The notes beneath the pieces were generated by a model. The model saw only the letters and a list, made by a program, of their open reading frames with translations, did no database searches and was not told where the DNA came from. Positions 43,404 through 51,793 of a DNA stretch of 64,000 nucleotides are shown here, one piece after another. The stretch is from an uncultured Arcanobacterium sp. (GTDB lineage: Bacteria > Actinomycetota > Actinomycetes > Actinomycetales > Actinomycetaceae). The stretch covers positions 1 through 64,000 of the forward strand of contig CAUAGM010000006.1 of the NCBI GenBank assembly GCA_958428545.1. Reading direction: 5' to 3'. A program made the translations under genes and the position numbers. Each line of letters opens with the position of its first letter. The stretch's first letter is position 1.

Positions 43404-44093
43404 CTAGAATATCCTTACCCACGTATCCCAAAACCACACGAGAGTAAAAATTGCTAGCGCGGCATACCATGCGGCAATAACGATAAAACGATTTCGCACA
43501 AGTACTCGCCCGAAAGGCTCTACGCGCTTACCCCAGTGCCCTGCTTGAAGCGCGCGCGCCCACACAAGCACAGCTAAGGGAATAGTGGCTATCCATGTCA
43601 CGAAACAGTATGGGCAAATCGATCGCGCGACGATAAACGATTGATATTGAAACCAGAGCACCCACACAATTGCAAGCATCATAGCAACGCATAAAGCCTG
43701 CCACAGAAGCTTTCCGAAGCGTCCTCCTGTGAGCAAAACGAGTGCGAGAGCAGCGACGCCAGCGAAAAAGGCTAATCCAAGCACAGAATTAGAAATTCCA
43801 AAAAAGAGTGCATTCTGCCATGAACCTATCCATTTTCCACACCCGATAAGAGAGTTGAGATCACACGCAAGATCCGTATCTGGAGCAGTCAGCTTCGCCT
43901 TTTCTGCCATAATCAGTTCAAGCGAAGCAAACATACCGACGAGGCTCAAAGCAAGCATCCACGCTGCAGAAGCTCTCGAAAGACCTCCTGCTCTCTGCTC
44001 TTTCGTAGGAAAAGCATCGAAGCGCGCTAAACGCGCATCAAGTTCGCTCTCACTGATATCCAGTTCGTGAGCCGCATTCTTTTCCCGTACCAT
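43404..44093 (-). CDS. Vitamin K epoxide reductase (VKOR)-family protein
   Basis: A 229-residue membrane protein with about five helices. The cysteine pairs expected of bacterial VKOR are seen: CDLNSLIGC (near 80-88) in the first extracytoplasmic loop and the active-site CPYC (near 160). The family passes electrons from a thiol oxidase such as DsbA to quinone, so it drives disulfide formation outside the membrane. The GGGAGG binding site is 6 nt before the ATG. No DsbA partner lies beside it, but the neighbouring surface protein has cysteine-containing repeats that might be substrates (inference). Convergent with the AI-2E gene. Confidence 0.87.
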   Translation of the reverse strand: MVREKNAAHELDISESELDARLARFDAFPTKEQRAGGLSRASAAWMLALSLVGMFASLELIMAEKAKLTAPDTDLACDLNSLIGCGKWIGSWQNALFFGISNSVLGLAFFAGVAALALVLLTGGRFGKLLWQALCVAMMLAIVWVLWFQYQSFIVARSICPYCFVTWIATIPLAVLVWARALQAGHWGKRVEPFGRVLVRNRFIVIAAWYAALAIFTLVWFWDTWVRIF

Positions 44094-44122
44094 ACGGATC
44101 CTCCCGATATGCCAATGGTCGC

Positions 44123-44165
44123 ATCAAGGGATGCGCCCAGTTGAAACCAGAACGCATCCCTTGAT
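44123..44165. terminator. Long hairpin downstream of the surface-protein gene
   Basis: ATCAAGGGATGCG (44123-44135) and CGCATCCCTTGAT (44153-44165) are perfect 13-bp complements. It lies about 30 nt after the stop of the minus-strand surface-protein gene. On the plus strand it is followed by TTTGATGTTT. Confidence 0.75.
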
Positions 44166-44194
44166 TTTGATGTTTGAGAAATTGAGAGCTACAG

Positions 44195-46930
44195 CTAGCG
44201 CATATTCCTCTTTACGCGCAATATCATAGCGGCAACCAGCATAAGCATCATACTTAAGAGCGCAACACCGCCTAATGATGTACCCGTTTCAGATAAGGAG
44301 GATGCACTCGTGCGCATAGCTGCTGCTTGCTGCTCAATCTTTGGTTCACGAGCGCGTGCAGTAGTTTCTCCAGTCATCGTATCGCTAGTTCCTGGATGAG
44401 GTTTTCCAGTATCTGGTTTTTCTTCCGACGGCTTATCTGGTGTGCAGTTGAGTGAATCACGAGTTGGCGCAGTCCACTGCCACGTTTCTTCAATTAAACC
44501 GTCAGCAAATTGATAGCCTGCCTCAGCGGCAGCTTTCACAACAGCTGTTGAACCGTAGGGATATTCATATGTCATCACGCCGTTATCAAACTCAACCGGC
44601 ACGCTCTTCCCATCGATTGTGAGAGTAAACGTCACGTGATCATGCTGAGTAATTTTCACATAAGGGCTGATGCTGCAGCTTGCAGGATCGTGAGCACCAG
44701 CACCAACGTTCGAATACGGCGCAGTAATATCACCAATCTCTTTTGGAGTTGGTGCAGGCGGAGCACACAGCTGCTTTTCTTGATCGTTCATCATGCGGGT
44801 GCGTTCTTCTTGTGTCACAATAGCATGCTCACTATCCAGCTCCCATTTCTTTGCCGCACCGTTCCATACGTGAGAAGTTGTGGTGACTGTGCGTGTTTGT
44901 TTCACAGTCAAGGAAGCGCAATCGTTCGAACCAGCAATATCAGACCATGCCCCATATGCCACCACATCCTGTGGGCGTGGAGTACCAGCTTTTACTTCAC
45001 TTGACGTCATATCACGCTTTTGCGACTGTTTCTCACTCACTGCTTTATCTGGATCTGGCACATACATATGCGTAGTACTATCCCATTTATATGGGGTCAT
45101 CACAACAGTTCGATACTGCGTGACTTTATGCTCTGTATAATCCCAGTCGCTCGTAGCAGTGCCGTCAGCCCATTCGCTCGTTTCAACGATATCAGCTGGT
45201 TTCACTGCACATGCCTGCAGCTCAGCATCATTCATATCCCGAAGGCGCGTCTCACTAGTCTGGGTGGTCCGAGCAAGCCAAGTGCCGCTTTCGTCACTCC
45301 ATACGTATGTGGTATTCGTCTTTGTTTGCGTCTGCTTCACTTTTTTAGTTTCGCAGCTCTTCGCATCAGCTTCGGTGCTATCAATCCACTCTGAGGTTAC
45401 AGATGTATCTTCTGGTTTCACTGGCTTATTGCGAACGAGAGTGACGACTAGTTGCTGTTTCGTCTTCATCACGTCATCAACAAAGAACACATTGATAGTA
45501 AACTTTCCGAATTGATTCACTGCAGGAAGTTTCGTCGAATCTGTATACAAATATCCGCGATATTTGCCGTCTGCAACCACAGTATTAGGCTTCGACTGCT
45601 CAGGACCAACCGTCACTCCAGCTGGAGGCGTCAGCAGCTTATACACATACGCAGCATCTACCTTTTGCCCATCGGGAAGAACAACTGGATCTTTAGGAGC
45701 AGAAAATTCAATTTTTGCTGGCGCAGCAGGAGGCGTAGGAGGTTTTTGCTCAGATTCAGCAGCTCCAAGCCACTTACCTTCAGCATTTTTAGCAACAGGC
45801 GTTTCTTCGCCAGATTTTTTCACCAGCACTTTCGGCTCTGCATTAACCGTTGTTGCTGTGAAAAATTCTCGAGCGAGCAGCTTCTCGCGATCAGAATCGT
45901 TCCATACGCGAGCTTCAACCGTCACAGCGCCATCAACGCTATCTGCTTTGAGTGTGCTGTCTGCGCCCAAAACTATTCGCCCAGATCCAGCAATTGAGCT
46001 AACGTTTACTTCTTTCATATTCGCATTATTGAGAAGCAGCTGAGCGCCTTCTTCAATGTCGAATTTTCCGTATGACGATGAGATAGATGTGGGCGTAACT
46101 TCTGCTGTGCCTTTTAACGTCACATTGTCGATACCGCTCAGATCAGCCGAATATACTTTAACGCCATCAAAAATTACGCTCTCATTCGGGTTCATCACAT
46201 TTCCCGAAAACTTCTTCACGTTACTCGATTTAGACGTCACTGATACTTCACCAGAAGTAGTCGATTGAATTCCCTGATCTACCTGCGCAAACTGTGAATC
46301 GATAACGACTGTGGCACTCATGCCTGAACCAGGCTGAGCATCACCAATCACGATCTGCTTAAAACGGCTCTCACTATTTCCACCAGAAATAGTGATCGTA
46401 GCTTTTCCTGTGGTATTTCCCGTTTTGCTGCCCGTATAAATAATAGGACGCCAATCATTTTGATTCACGCCAGTAAGTTTCGTCGTCACATTAGCGAAGC
46501 TCAGATCATGCCCCTGCGCCCACAAATTCGTTTGTTCTGTGCCATTAGGCACAACGCTTAACGAAAGAGAATCAAAATTTACGTCCGCATCAAAAAATAA
46601 CTCTGTGCCGCGGAAAGTGAGCGTATGGGAATTACCCTTAATCGTCATACTCTTTTTGAAAGTGAAACCGCCGCCAGGAGTTTCTTCCGCATGAAGAATA
46701 TCTTCTGTGAGCACAAGCGTATCTCCATTGCTCACCTTCTCCATCGCCTGGGCTAGGCCTCGAAATGGCTTAGCCATTGTACCGTCGCCCACTGCACCAG
46801 AGCTATCCGATTTAGCCACATAATATTCGGTTCCTGAAGCAAGCGCCGCAGGAGCATAAACAACGGAAAGAAGAAGTAAAAGCGCAGCAAGCGATGCACA
46901 CACACCCTTCAACTTAGTAAATCCAACCAT
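44195..46930 (-). CDS. Large surface protein: beta-helix domain, three Trp/Cys repeats, LSETG anchor
   Basis: A secreted protein of about 911 residues from the ATG at 46930. In order: signal peptide (1-31, VGFTKLKGVCASLAALLLLL onward, ending ALASG), a parallel beta-helix-like region (about 35-370) with many short beta-rich turns, a Pro-rich link, a Rib- or SLH-unrelated beta domain (about 400-510), three tandem repeats of about 75 residues (about 515-750) sharing W-x-D, a conserved QTRT-like strand, VW and an RDMN-x-x-E segment, most with Cys, then a beta domain with two Cys, a Pro/Thr linker, LSETG, a hydrophobic stretch and RVKRNMR. Probably an adhesin (inference). Expression may be phase-variable: a G9A7 tract lies directly before the start, and ATG 46954 in frame upstream is an alternative start. 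Confidence 0.75.
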   Translation of the reverse strand: MVGFTKLKGVCASLAALLLLLSVVYAPAALASGTEYYVAKSDSSGAVGDGTMAKPFRGLAQAMEKVSNGDTLVLTEDILHAEETPGGGFTFKKSMTIKGNSHTLTFRGTELFFDADVNFDSLSLSVVPNGTEQTNLWAQGHDLSFANVTTKLTGVNQNDWRPIIYTGSKTGNTTGKATITISGGNSESRFKQIVIGDAQPGSGMSATVVIDSQFAQVDQGIQSTTSGEVSVTSKSSNVKKFSGNVMNPNESVIFDGVKVYSADLSGIDNVTLKGTAEVTPTSISSSYGKFDIEEGAQLLLNNANMKEVNVSSIAGSGRIVLGADSTLKADSVDGAVTVEARVWNDSDREKLLAREFFTATTVNAEPKVLVKKSGEETPVAKNAEGKWLGAAESEQKPPTPPAAPAKIEFSAPKDPVVLPDGQKVDAAYVYKLLTPPAGVTVGPEQSKPNTVVADGKYRGYLYTDSTKLPAVNQFGKFTINVFFVDDVMKTKQQLVVTLVRNKPVKPEDTSVTSEWIDSTEADAKSCETKKVKQTQTKTNTTYVWSDESGTWLARTTQTSETRLRDMNDAELQACAVKPADIVETSEWADGTATSDWDYTEHKVTQYRTVVMTPYKWDSTTHMYVPDPDKAVSEKQSQKRDMTSSEVKAGTPRPQDVVAYGAWSDIAGSNDCASLTVKQTRTVTTTSHVWNGAAKKWELDSEHAIVTQEERTRMMNDQEKQLCAPPAPTPKEIGDITAPYSNVGAGAHDPASCSISPYVKITQHDHVTFTLTIDGKSVPVEFDNGVMTYEYPYGSTAVVKAAAEAGYQFADGLIEETWQWTAPTRDSLNCTPDKPSEEKPDTGKPHPGTSDTMTGETTARAREPKIEQQAAAMRTSASSLSETGTSLGGVALLSMMLMLVAAMILRVKRNMR

Positions 46931-46932
46931 TA

Positions 46933-46948
46933 TTTTTTTCCCCCCCCC
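46933..46948 (-). repeat. G9-A7 homopolymer tract at the start of the surface-protein gene
   Basis: On the minus strand nine G (46948-46940) are followed by seven A (46939-46933), then TA and the ATG at 46930. The G run is the only Shine-Dalgarno-like sequence, and an upstream ATG (46954-46952) reads through the tract in frame at the present length. Long single-base runs of this kind change length by slippage. Confidence 0.9.
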
Positions 46949-47136
46949 ATACATAATTTTTATATTTATCGGCACTATTCTAAAGAAAATACCCCTGCCA
47001 ATGAAAACTCGTATCATCGCCACACACTTCTACTCCTATACCTCATCTGAGGCATACACCTCCTTCATGCAGTTTTTTCAAGAAAATGAGTAAATAAATG
47101 AGTAAACTTAAGCGGAAGTTGCAGATAGGAGAATCT

Positions 47137-48438
47137 ATGCCAAGCGAAAAAAATTTTCATCGTGACGCTCAATCTGGCGAATATCTCTCACATACGTTAA
47201 TCCCGCCAGCACTCACTATTATGGCTGCCTGGGCATGGCGTCTCCTTGCCGTAGCTGCCGCAGCAGCTCTCATTGGCTGGATTATGCTCAAATTTTCTTT
47301 ACTGTTGATAGCATTGCTCGTTGCTTTGCTCTTAGCAGTCGTTTCAGCGCCAATCAACAACGCATTGCGCAACAAAGCCCATTGGCCGCCCGCTGCAGCA
47401 GCTGGCGTTACTCTCTTAGCAATTTTGCTGATTCTGGGCGCGATTCTCGGCGGCTCTGGCACAGGGATATATCAAGGGTTTACAGCTCTCGGTACAAATG
47501 TTGAACATGGTATCAATACAGTTATCGCATGGGCTATACAAACATTTCCAGATATGCAAAGTTACATCGATACAGCATGGAATGACGTACAAAAAATTTT
47601 GAAAAACAACTCCGAGCAAATCATTGGCGGCGTGTTGAATGCCAGCTCTTCTATCACGTCATTCTTTGCTGGGTTCATCCTCACATTTTTTGCACTCTTT
47701 TTCTTCCTTAAAGATGGACGTGGAATCTGGCATTGGTGCATTCGCCTCCTGCCGCCACGCTATCGCGATGACGCAAATGAAGCAGGAATCCGAGCGTGGG
47801 TGACGATCGGAAACTATGCTCGAACGCAGGCAATCGTAGCTCTCGTTGATGCTGTGGGTATCGCTATTTTTGCAGCATGCCTCAAGACTCCTTTATCCCT
47901 TGTATTCCCGATTGCTGCGCTCGTATTCCTTGGTGCCTTTATCCCGATTGTGGGAGCTCTGCTATCTGGCTCAATCGCTGTGCTCGTTGTACTAGTCAAT
48001 ACAGGCAGTTTCGTGATGGCTCTGATTATGCTTGCTGGCGTCTTACTTGTGCAGCAAGTAGAAGGGCATATTCTCCAGCCGCTTCTTCAAGGAAACGCAT
48101 TGAATATGCATGCTCTTGCTATAGTGCTTCTCGTTGCTGGCGGCACGGCTCTAGGCGGCATACCAGGCGCACTTTTCAGCGTCCCCCTCGCTGCTGCGGT
48201 TAATGCCATGATTCTCTATATGCGCGGGCACGATATATACCCGTATTTAGTCTCGATGGACGAGCGCCCAGGCGGGCCCGTAAGACCATTTTCTGAATAT
48301 TCCGAAGCATATTGGCAGCATTTTGACCAAAATATCGCCCAGCATCTTCCTCCGAAAGAAGCTCGCCGCCATTTACGCAACGAGCGCTTAGAAGAGTTGA
48401 AAAAGAATCGAGCGCACACCTCTAGCGCCGACGAGTAA
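47137..48438 (+). CDS. AI-2E-family membrane transporter (copy 2)
   Basis: A protein of about 433 residues, collinear with the product of the gene at 41981 and sharing long near-identical stretches, among them YRDDANEAGIRAWVTIGNYA, FPIAALVFLGAFIPIVGALL and ILQPLLQGNALNMHALAI. The predicted layout is the same: paired N-terminal helices, an external coil, FFFLKDGRG, a C-terminal helix bundle and a charged tail. The ATG at 47137 has TAGGAGA 5 nt upstream; the longer reading from 47098 lacks a site. It is divergent from the surface-protein gene and followed by map after a 250-bp gap. Substrate unknown. Confidence 0.83.
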   Translation: MPSEKNFHRDAQSGEYLSHTLIPPALTIMAAWAWRLLAVAAAAALIGWIMLKFSLLLIALLVALLLAVVSAPINNALRNKAHWPPAAAAGVTLLAILLILGAILGGSGTGIYQGFTALGTNVEHGINTVIAWAIQTFPDMQSYIDTAWNDVQKILKNNSEQIIGGVLNASSSITSFFAGFILTFFALFFFLKDGRGIWHWCIRLLPPRYRDDANEAGIRAWVTIGNYARTQAIVALVDAVGIAIFAACLKTPLSLVFPIAALVFLGAFIPIVGALLSGSIAVLVVLVNTGSFVMALIMLAGVLLVQQVEGHILQPLLQGNALNMHALAIVLLVAGGTALGGIPGALFSVPLAAAVNAMILYMRGHDIYPYLVSMDERPGGPVRPFSEYSEAYWQHFDQNIAQHLPPKEARRHLRNERLEELKKNRAHTSSADE

Positions 48439-48690
48439 CGCTCAGCCAACGAACTCATCACACATGCACCTTACTCACCGCGGCGGCGAATGCAACAGCA
48501 CGCAATAATCTTCGCACAGCAAAAAATCAAGGCTTCCAAAGCTTCTCGAAAGCCCAGACGCATAGCTGAAAATTTCACGATCCGAGTATCCCGATCTGAG
48601 CTGATCATATATGCGCGGATTGCACAATTCAGTGCTGCATTCCTTGCTAATTTCAACAATATCTATCATGTATCTACTCTCTCATTAGCC

Positions 48691-49674
48691 ATGGGTAAAA
48701 AACGCCGAAATTTCAGCTTGGAGGCTCGCCTTGATGCTATTAAGGTGGAAGATATGAACGATCTTGCAGCTCGTGCCCCTCGTGGCACACTAAAACCAGG
48801 AAAAATTTCCCAGCAGCGGGCAGTCCCCTCGCATATCGAACGCCCAGAATATATCTTTCATAACGGTCCAGAAGTAGTGACCGCAAGCGACGTCAAGACA
48901 CCCGAAATAATCGAACGTATTCGCCGCGCTGGGACTATTGCCGCAGATGCTATGTATACAGCCGCCCAAGCCATCGCTCCTGGCGTCACTACCGATGAGA
49001 TTGACCGCATAGCACACGAGTATATGTGCGATCACGGAGCATACCCATCATGCCTAGGCTATATGGGCTATCCAAAATCTATATGCACCTCTATCAATGA
49101 AACAATTTGCCACGGAATCCCCGATGATCGCCCGCTCGAAGACGGCGATATTATTAACCTTGATGTGACGGCTTATATCGGCGGCGTCCACGGCGATACC
49201 TGCGCGATGTTTTATGTAGGCGACGTTGATGAAGAATCTCGACTGCTTTGTGAACGCACCTACACTGCAATGATGAGAGGTATCAAAGCAGCAAAACCTG
49301 GACGTGAAGTAAACGTGATTGGGCGCGTCATTGAAAGCTATGCAAAACGTTTCAAATACGGCGTTGTGGAAGATTTCACGGGGCACGGCGTAGGAGAAGC
49401 CTTCCATTCTGGTCTTATTATCCCCCACTACGATTCCGCCCCTGCATACAACGATATAATTGAGCCAGGAATGGTCTTTACGATTGAACCGATGCTCACT
49501 TTAGGCGATATTGCTTGGGAGCAATGGGATGACGATTGGACAATCGTCACCGCCGACCGATCGCGCACAGCTCAATGGGAGCATACGATATCCATCACTG
49601 ATGATGGCAGCATCGATATCCTCACGCTCCCATCTCATGCCCAAAAGTCCTCTGCTATGCCCGCAAATAATTGA
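48691..49674 (+). CDS. map: Methionine aminopeptidase (type I)
   Basis: A protein of about 327 residues that removes the initiator methionine from new proteins. All five metal ligands are visible: Asp in INLDVTAYIGG, Asp in GVHGDTCAM, His in DFTGHGVGEAFH, Glu in FTIEPM, and Glu in QWEHTISI. The N-terminal extension of about 85 residues (MGKKRRNFSLEARLDAIKVE to AVPSHIERPEYI) is longer than the tail of typical actinobacterial MapB. The ATG at 48691 is chosen because the reading before it resembles nothing and has no start signals; no clear Shine-Dalgarno sequence is seen. ppgK follows after 44 nt. Confidence 0.92.
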   Translation: MGKKRRNFSLEARLDAIKVEDMNDLAARAPRGTLKPGKISQQRAVPSHIERPEYIFHNGPEVVTASDVKTPEIIERIRRAGTIAADAMYTAAQAIAPGVTTDEIDRIAHEYMCDHGAYPSCLGYMGYPKSICTSINETICHGIPDDRPLEDGDIINLDVTAYIGGVHGDTCAMFYVGDVDEESRLLCERTYTAMMRGIKAAKPGREVNVIGRVIESYAKRFKYGVVEDFTGHGVGEAFHSGLIIPHYDSAPAYNDIIEPGMVFTIEPMLTLGDIAWEQWDDDWTIVTADRSRTAQWEHTISITDDGSIDILTLPSHAQKSSAMPANN

Positions 49675-49718
49675 GTAATCTAACATTACAGACACCAACA
49701 CAAACGTTAGGATGCATT

Positions 49719-50495
49719 ATGACGAAAGCTAAGAAAATCGCCATCGGAATCGATATCGGAGGTTCTGGAATCAAAGGCGCTCCAGTGAGCATGAAATCTG
49801 GCAAATTTAAAGCTGAGCGCCTGCGCATACCGACGCCAGAAAATGCATCTCCAGAAGAGATTGCACAGATTGTAAAAACTATTGTGGAGAGCTTCGATCT
49901 CCCCGATGCTCCTGTAGGCGTCACGTTCCCAGCACCGATCGTCAACGGCATTGTACCCGTGATCGCCAACCTTTCCCAAGATTGGGTTGGCGTTCATATC
50001 GAAGAACTCTTCACCCAAACTCTTGGACGCCCTGTATCGGTCTTGAATGACGCCGATGCCGCAGGTTTTGCCGAAGTTCATTTTGGCTCAGCAAAAGGAG
50101 AAAACGGCACTGCCTTGACTCTCACTCTCGGCACTGGTATTGGCTCTGCTCTCGTGCGTGAGGGCGTGCTTGTGCCCAATACAGAGTTTGGGCATATCTA
50201 CTTCCCTGAACTTCCTGAAGGCTATGCAGATGCCGAAAAATGGGCCGCTGCATCAACCAGAGATAAAGAAAACCTCGATTTCCCCGAATGGGCAGAACGC
50301 TTGCAAGTGGTCTTCTCCCAACTAGAGCTGTATCTTGCACCTGATGTGTTTATTGTCGGCGGCGGCGTCTCAAAACATCACGAGGAATTTCTCCCTCTGA
50401 TTAAAACACGAGCTAGAATTCTTCCAGCAGTATTGTTCAATAAAGCAGGAATTGTGGGCGCCGCCTTGGCTGCATATCAACAAGCGAAGAAATAA
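49719..50495 (+). CDS. ppgK: Polyphosphate/ATP-dependent glucokinase
   Basis: A protein of about 258 residues of the ROK family, PpgK branch, typical of actinobacteria; it phosphorylates glucose with inorganic polyphosphate or ATP. Seen are IGIDIGGSGIKGAPVSMKSG at the N-terminus, the VGVTFPAPIVNG segment, the catalytic aspartate in VSVLNDADAAGFAE (near 110) and the TLGTGIGSALV phosphate loop. The zinc-binding motif of other ROK proteins is absent, as in PpgK. The ATG at 49719 has AGGA 7 nt upstream. The gene lies directly downstream of map and converges with rnpB. Confidence 0.9.
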   Translation: MTKAKKIAIGIDIGGSGIKGAPVSMKSGKFKAERLRIPTPENASPEEIAQIVKTIVESFDLPDAPVGVTFPAPIVNGIVPVIANLSQDWVGVHIEELFTQTLGRPVSVLNDADAAGFAEVHFGSAKGENGTALTLTLGTGIGSALVREGVLVPNTEFGHIYFPELPEGYADAEKWAAASTRDKENLDFPEWAERLQVVFSQLELYLAPDVFIVGGGVSKHHEEFLPLIKTRARILPAVLFNKAGIVGAALAAYQQAKK

Positions 50496-50518
50496 AAGCA
50501 CCAATAATAAAGGCACAT

Positions 50519-50930
50519 GAGCCAGCCGATACGCCGGATTCTGTCTGAGATGTGGCTACGAGCATAATACTCGGCGTCACATCTCAGCGGCAGCCATCCA
50601 TCTAGGCTGTACGTCTCCATACAGCTCAAGCAACCTACCCGCGCGCTCAGCGAGCAGCTTCAATGCGCGCTGCTTGGTCTTGCTCCCAGTGGGGTTTACC
50701 ATGCCATTGCTGTTGCCAGCAATGCGGTGAGCTCTTACCTCGCCATTTCACCCTTACCCTTTCAGCGTGACGCCGAAAAGGCGGTATATTTTCTGTGGCA
50801 CTTTCCCGCGGGTCACCCCGGGTGGGCGTTACCCACCACTGCGCTCTGTGGAGTCCGGACGTTCCTCGGGTAACGGCGTCACCAAGGGTTGGAAAAATAA
50901 CGCCGATACACGCGACCGCCTAGCTGACTC
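50519..50930 (-). ncRNA. rnpB: RNase P RNA (type A)
   Basis: About 412 nt on the minus strand. The ends pair as helix P1: GAGTCAGC (50930-50923) with GCTGGCTC (50526-50519). Conserved core segments are present: GAGGAACGTCCGGACTCC near the 5' side (about 50868-50850) and, near the 3' end, ACAGAATCCGGC (about 50543-50532). The neighbouring zinc-ribbon-like and nif3 genes are the usual actinobacterial company. This RNA cuts the 5' leader from pre-tRNA. Confidence 0.95.
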
Positions 50931-50991
50931 ATGTGCACTGCACAGCTTACTTCCCATATCAACTGCAGACAAACACACAGCGCCTACAGCT

Positions 50992-51726
50992 TTATTTATC
51001 GAGCAAAACGACGATACAATCGTAGTCTTCAGAAAACCAAATCGTTTCAGGATCACTGTTTTTAATGTGATTCACCTCAATTGGCGAAAGCTGCACTCCG
51101 CCAGTACTCATGCCATTTGGGTGAAGTCCAATCACGGCATAACCGCCAGAGCTAGCGGCACGCTCATATTCGCGGCGAAGAACGGCATCGAGAGAATTAT
51201 ATAGGGCATCGCGTTGAGCCTGTATACGCATCATGCTGGCTTGAATATCGGTGACGGCGTTTTCCAGCTCCACTCTCCCCTCCAGCATTTTGCGATTTAG
51301 CTCTGCACGCTCAGATTCCAAACCTGCACGCTCGGTATCAAGGTGTTCTACTTCTTCAAGTTTTTCAAATTCGGCATCAGACGCCTGATCGAGCTTCGCA
51401 CGTGCCTGATCTATCTCATGTTGAAGGGTGAGCAGTCCACGAGAATCCATGCCTGTGCCGGCTTCGTAGAGAGCTTCTTTTGCACGAATAATACTGCCTA
51501 TTTCATCTACCTGCTGTGAAAAAGCATCAAGCTCACGCTGCGCGATATCTAAGGCAGTTGCATTCGCAGAAATTTGACGAGAATTTTCAGCAATAAAATT
51601 CATCAGCTCGCCGACCTGAGAGCGCAGAGGATGGCTTGTATCTTCTTTTTTCAATTTCGCAATCTGCGCATCAAGTTCAGCAATGTCAAGCAGCTTAAGC
51701 TGATCTTCGCGCGGTGCTTTACTCAT
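50992..51726 (-). CDS. Coiled-coil protein of the C4 zinc-ribbon family, zinc ligands lost
   Basis: A protein of about 244 residues, mostly a long helical coiled coil (about 5-190, e.g. KLLDIAELDAQIAKLKKED and LEEVEHLDTERAGLESERAEL), followed by the small C-terminal domain of the family. In relatives that domain has two Cys-x-x-Cys pairs around a VQLSPxExNxI strand. Here the strand is kept (GGVQLSPIEVNHIK), but the first pair is replaced by LHPNGMST and the second by FSEDYDC, leaving one cysteine. The start at 51726 has AAAAGGAG 6 nt upstream. It lies between nif3 (upstream) and rnpB. Function unknown; the family has been linked to stabilising proteins or nucleic-acid binding. Confidence 0.8.
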   Translation of the reverse strand: MSKAPREDQLKLLDIAELDAQIAKLKKEDTSHPLRSQVGELMNFIAENSRQISANATALDIAQRELDAFSQQVDEIGSIIRAKEALYEAGTGMDSRGLLTLQHEIDQARAKLDQASDAEFEKLEEVEHLDTERAGLESERAELNRKMLEGRVELENAVTDIQASMMRIQAQRDALYNSLDAVLRREYERAASSGGYAVIGLHPNGMSTGGVQLSPIEVNHIKNSDPETIWFSEDYDCIVVLLDK

Positions 51727-51793
51727 CAGATCTCCTTTTCTCACACGTGTGAGTATCTGTGCTTTCATGCTCACACATATCTGGAAGGCTCAG

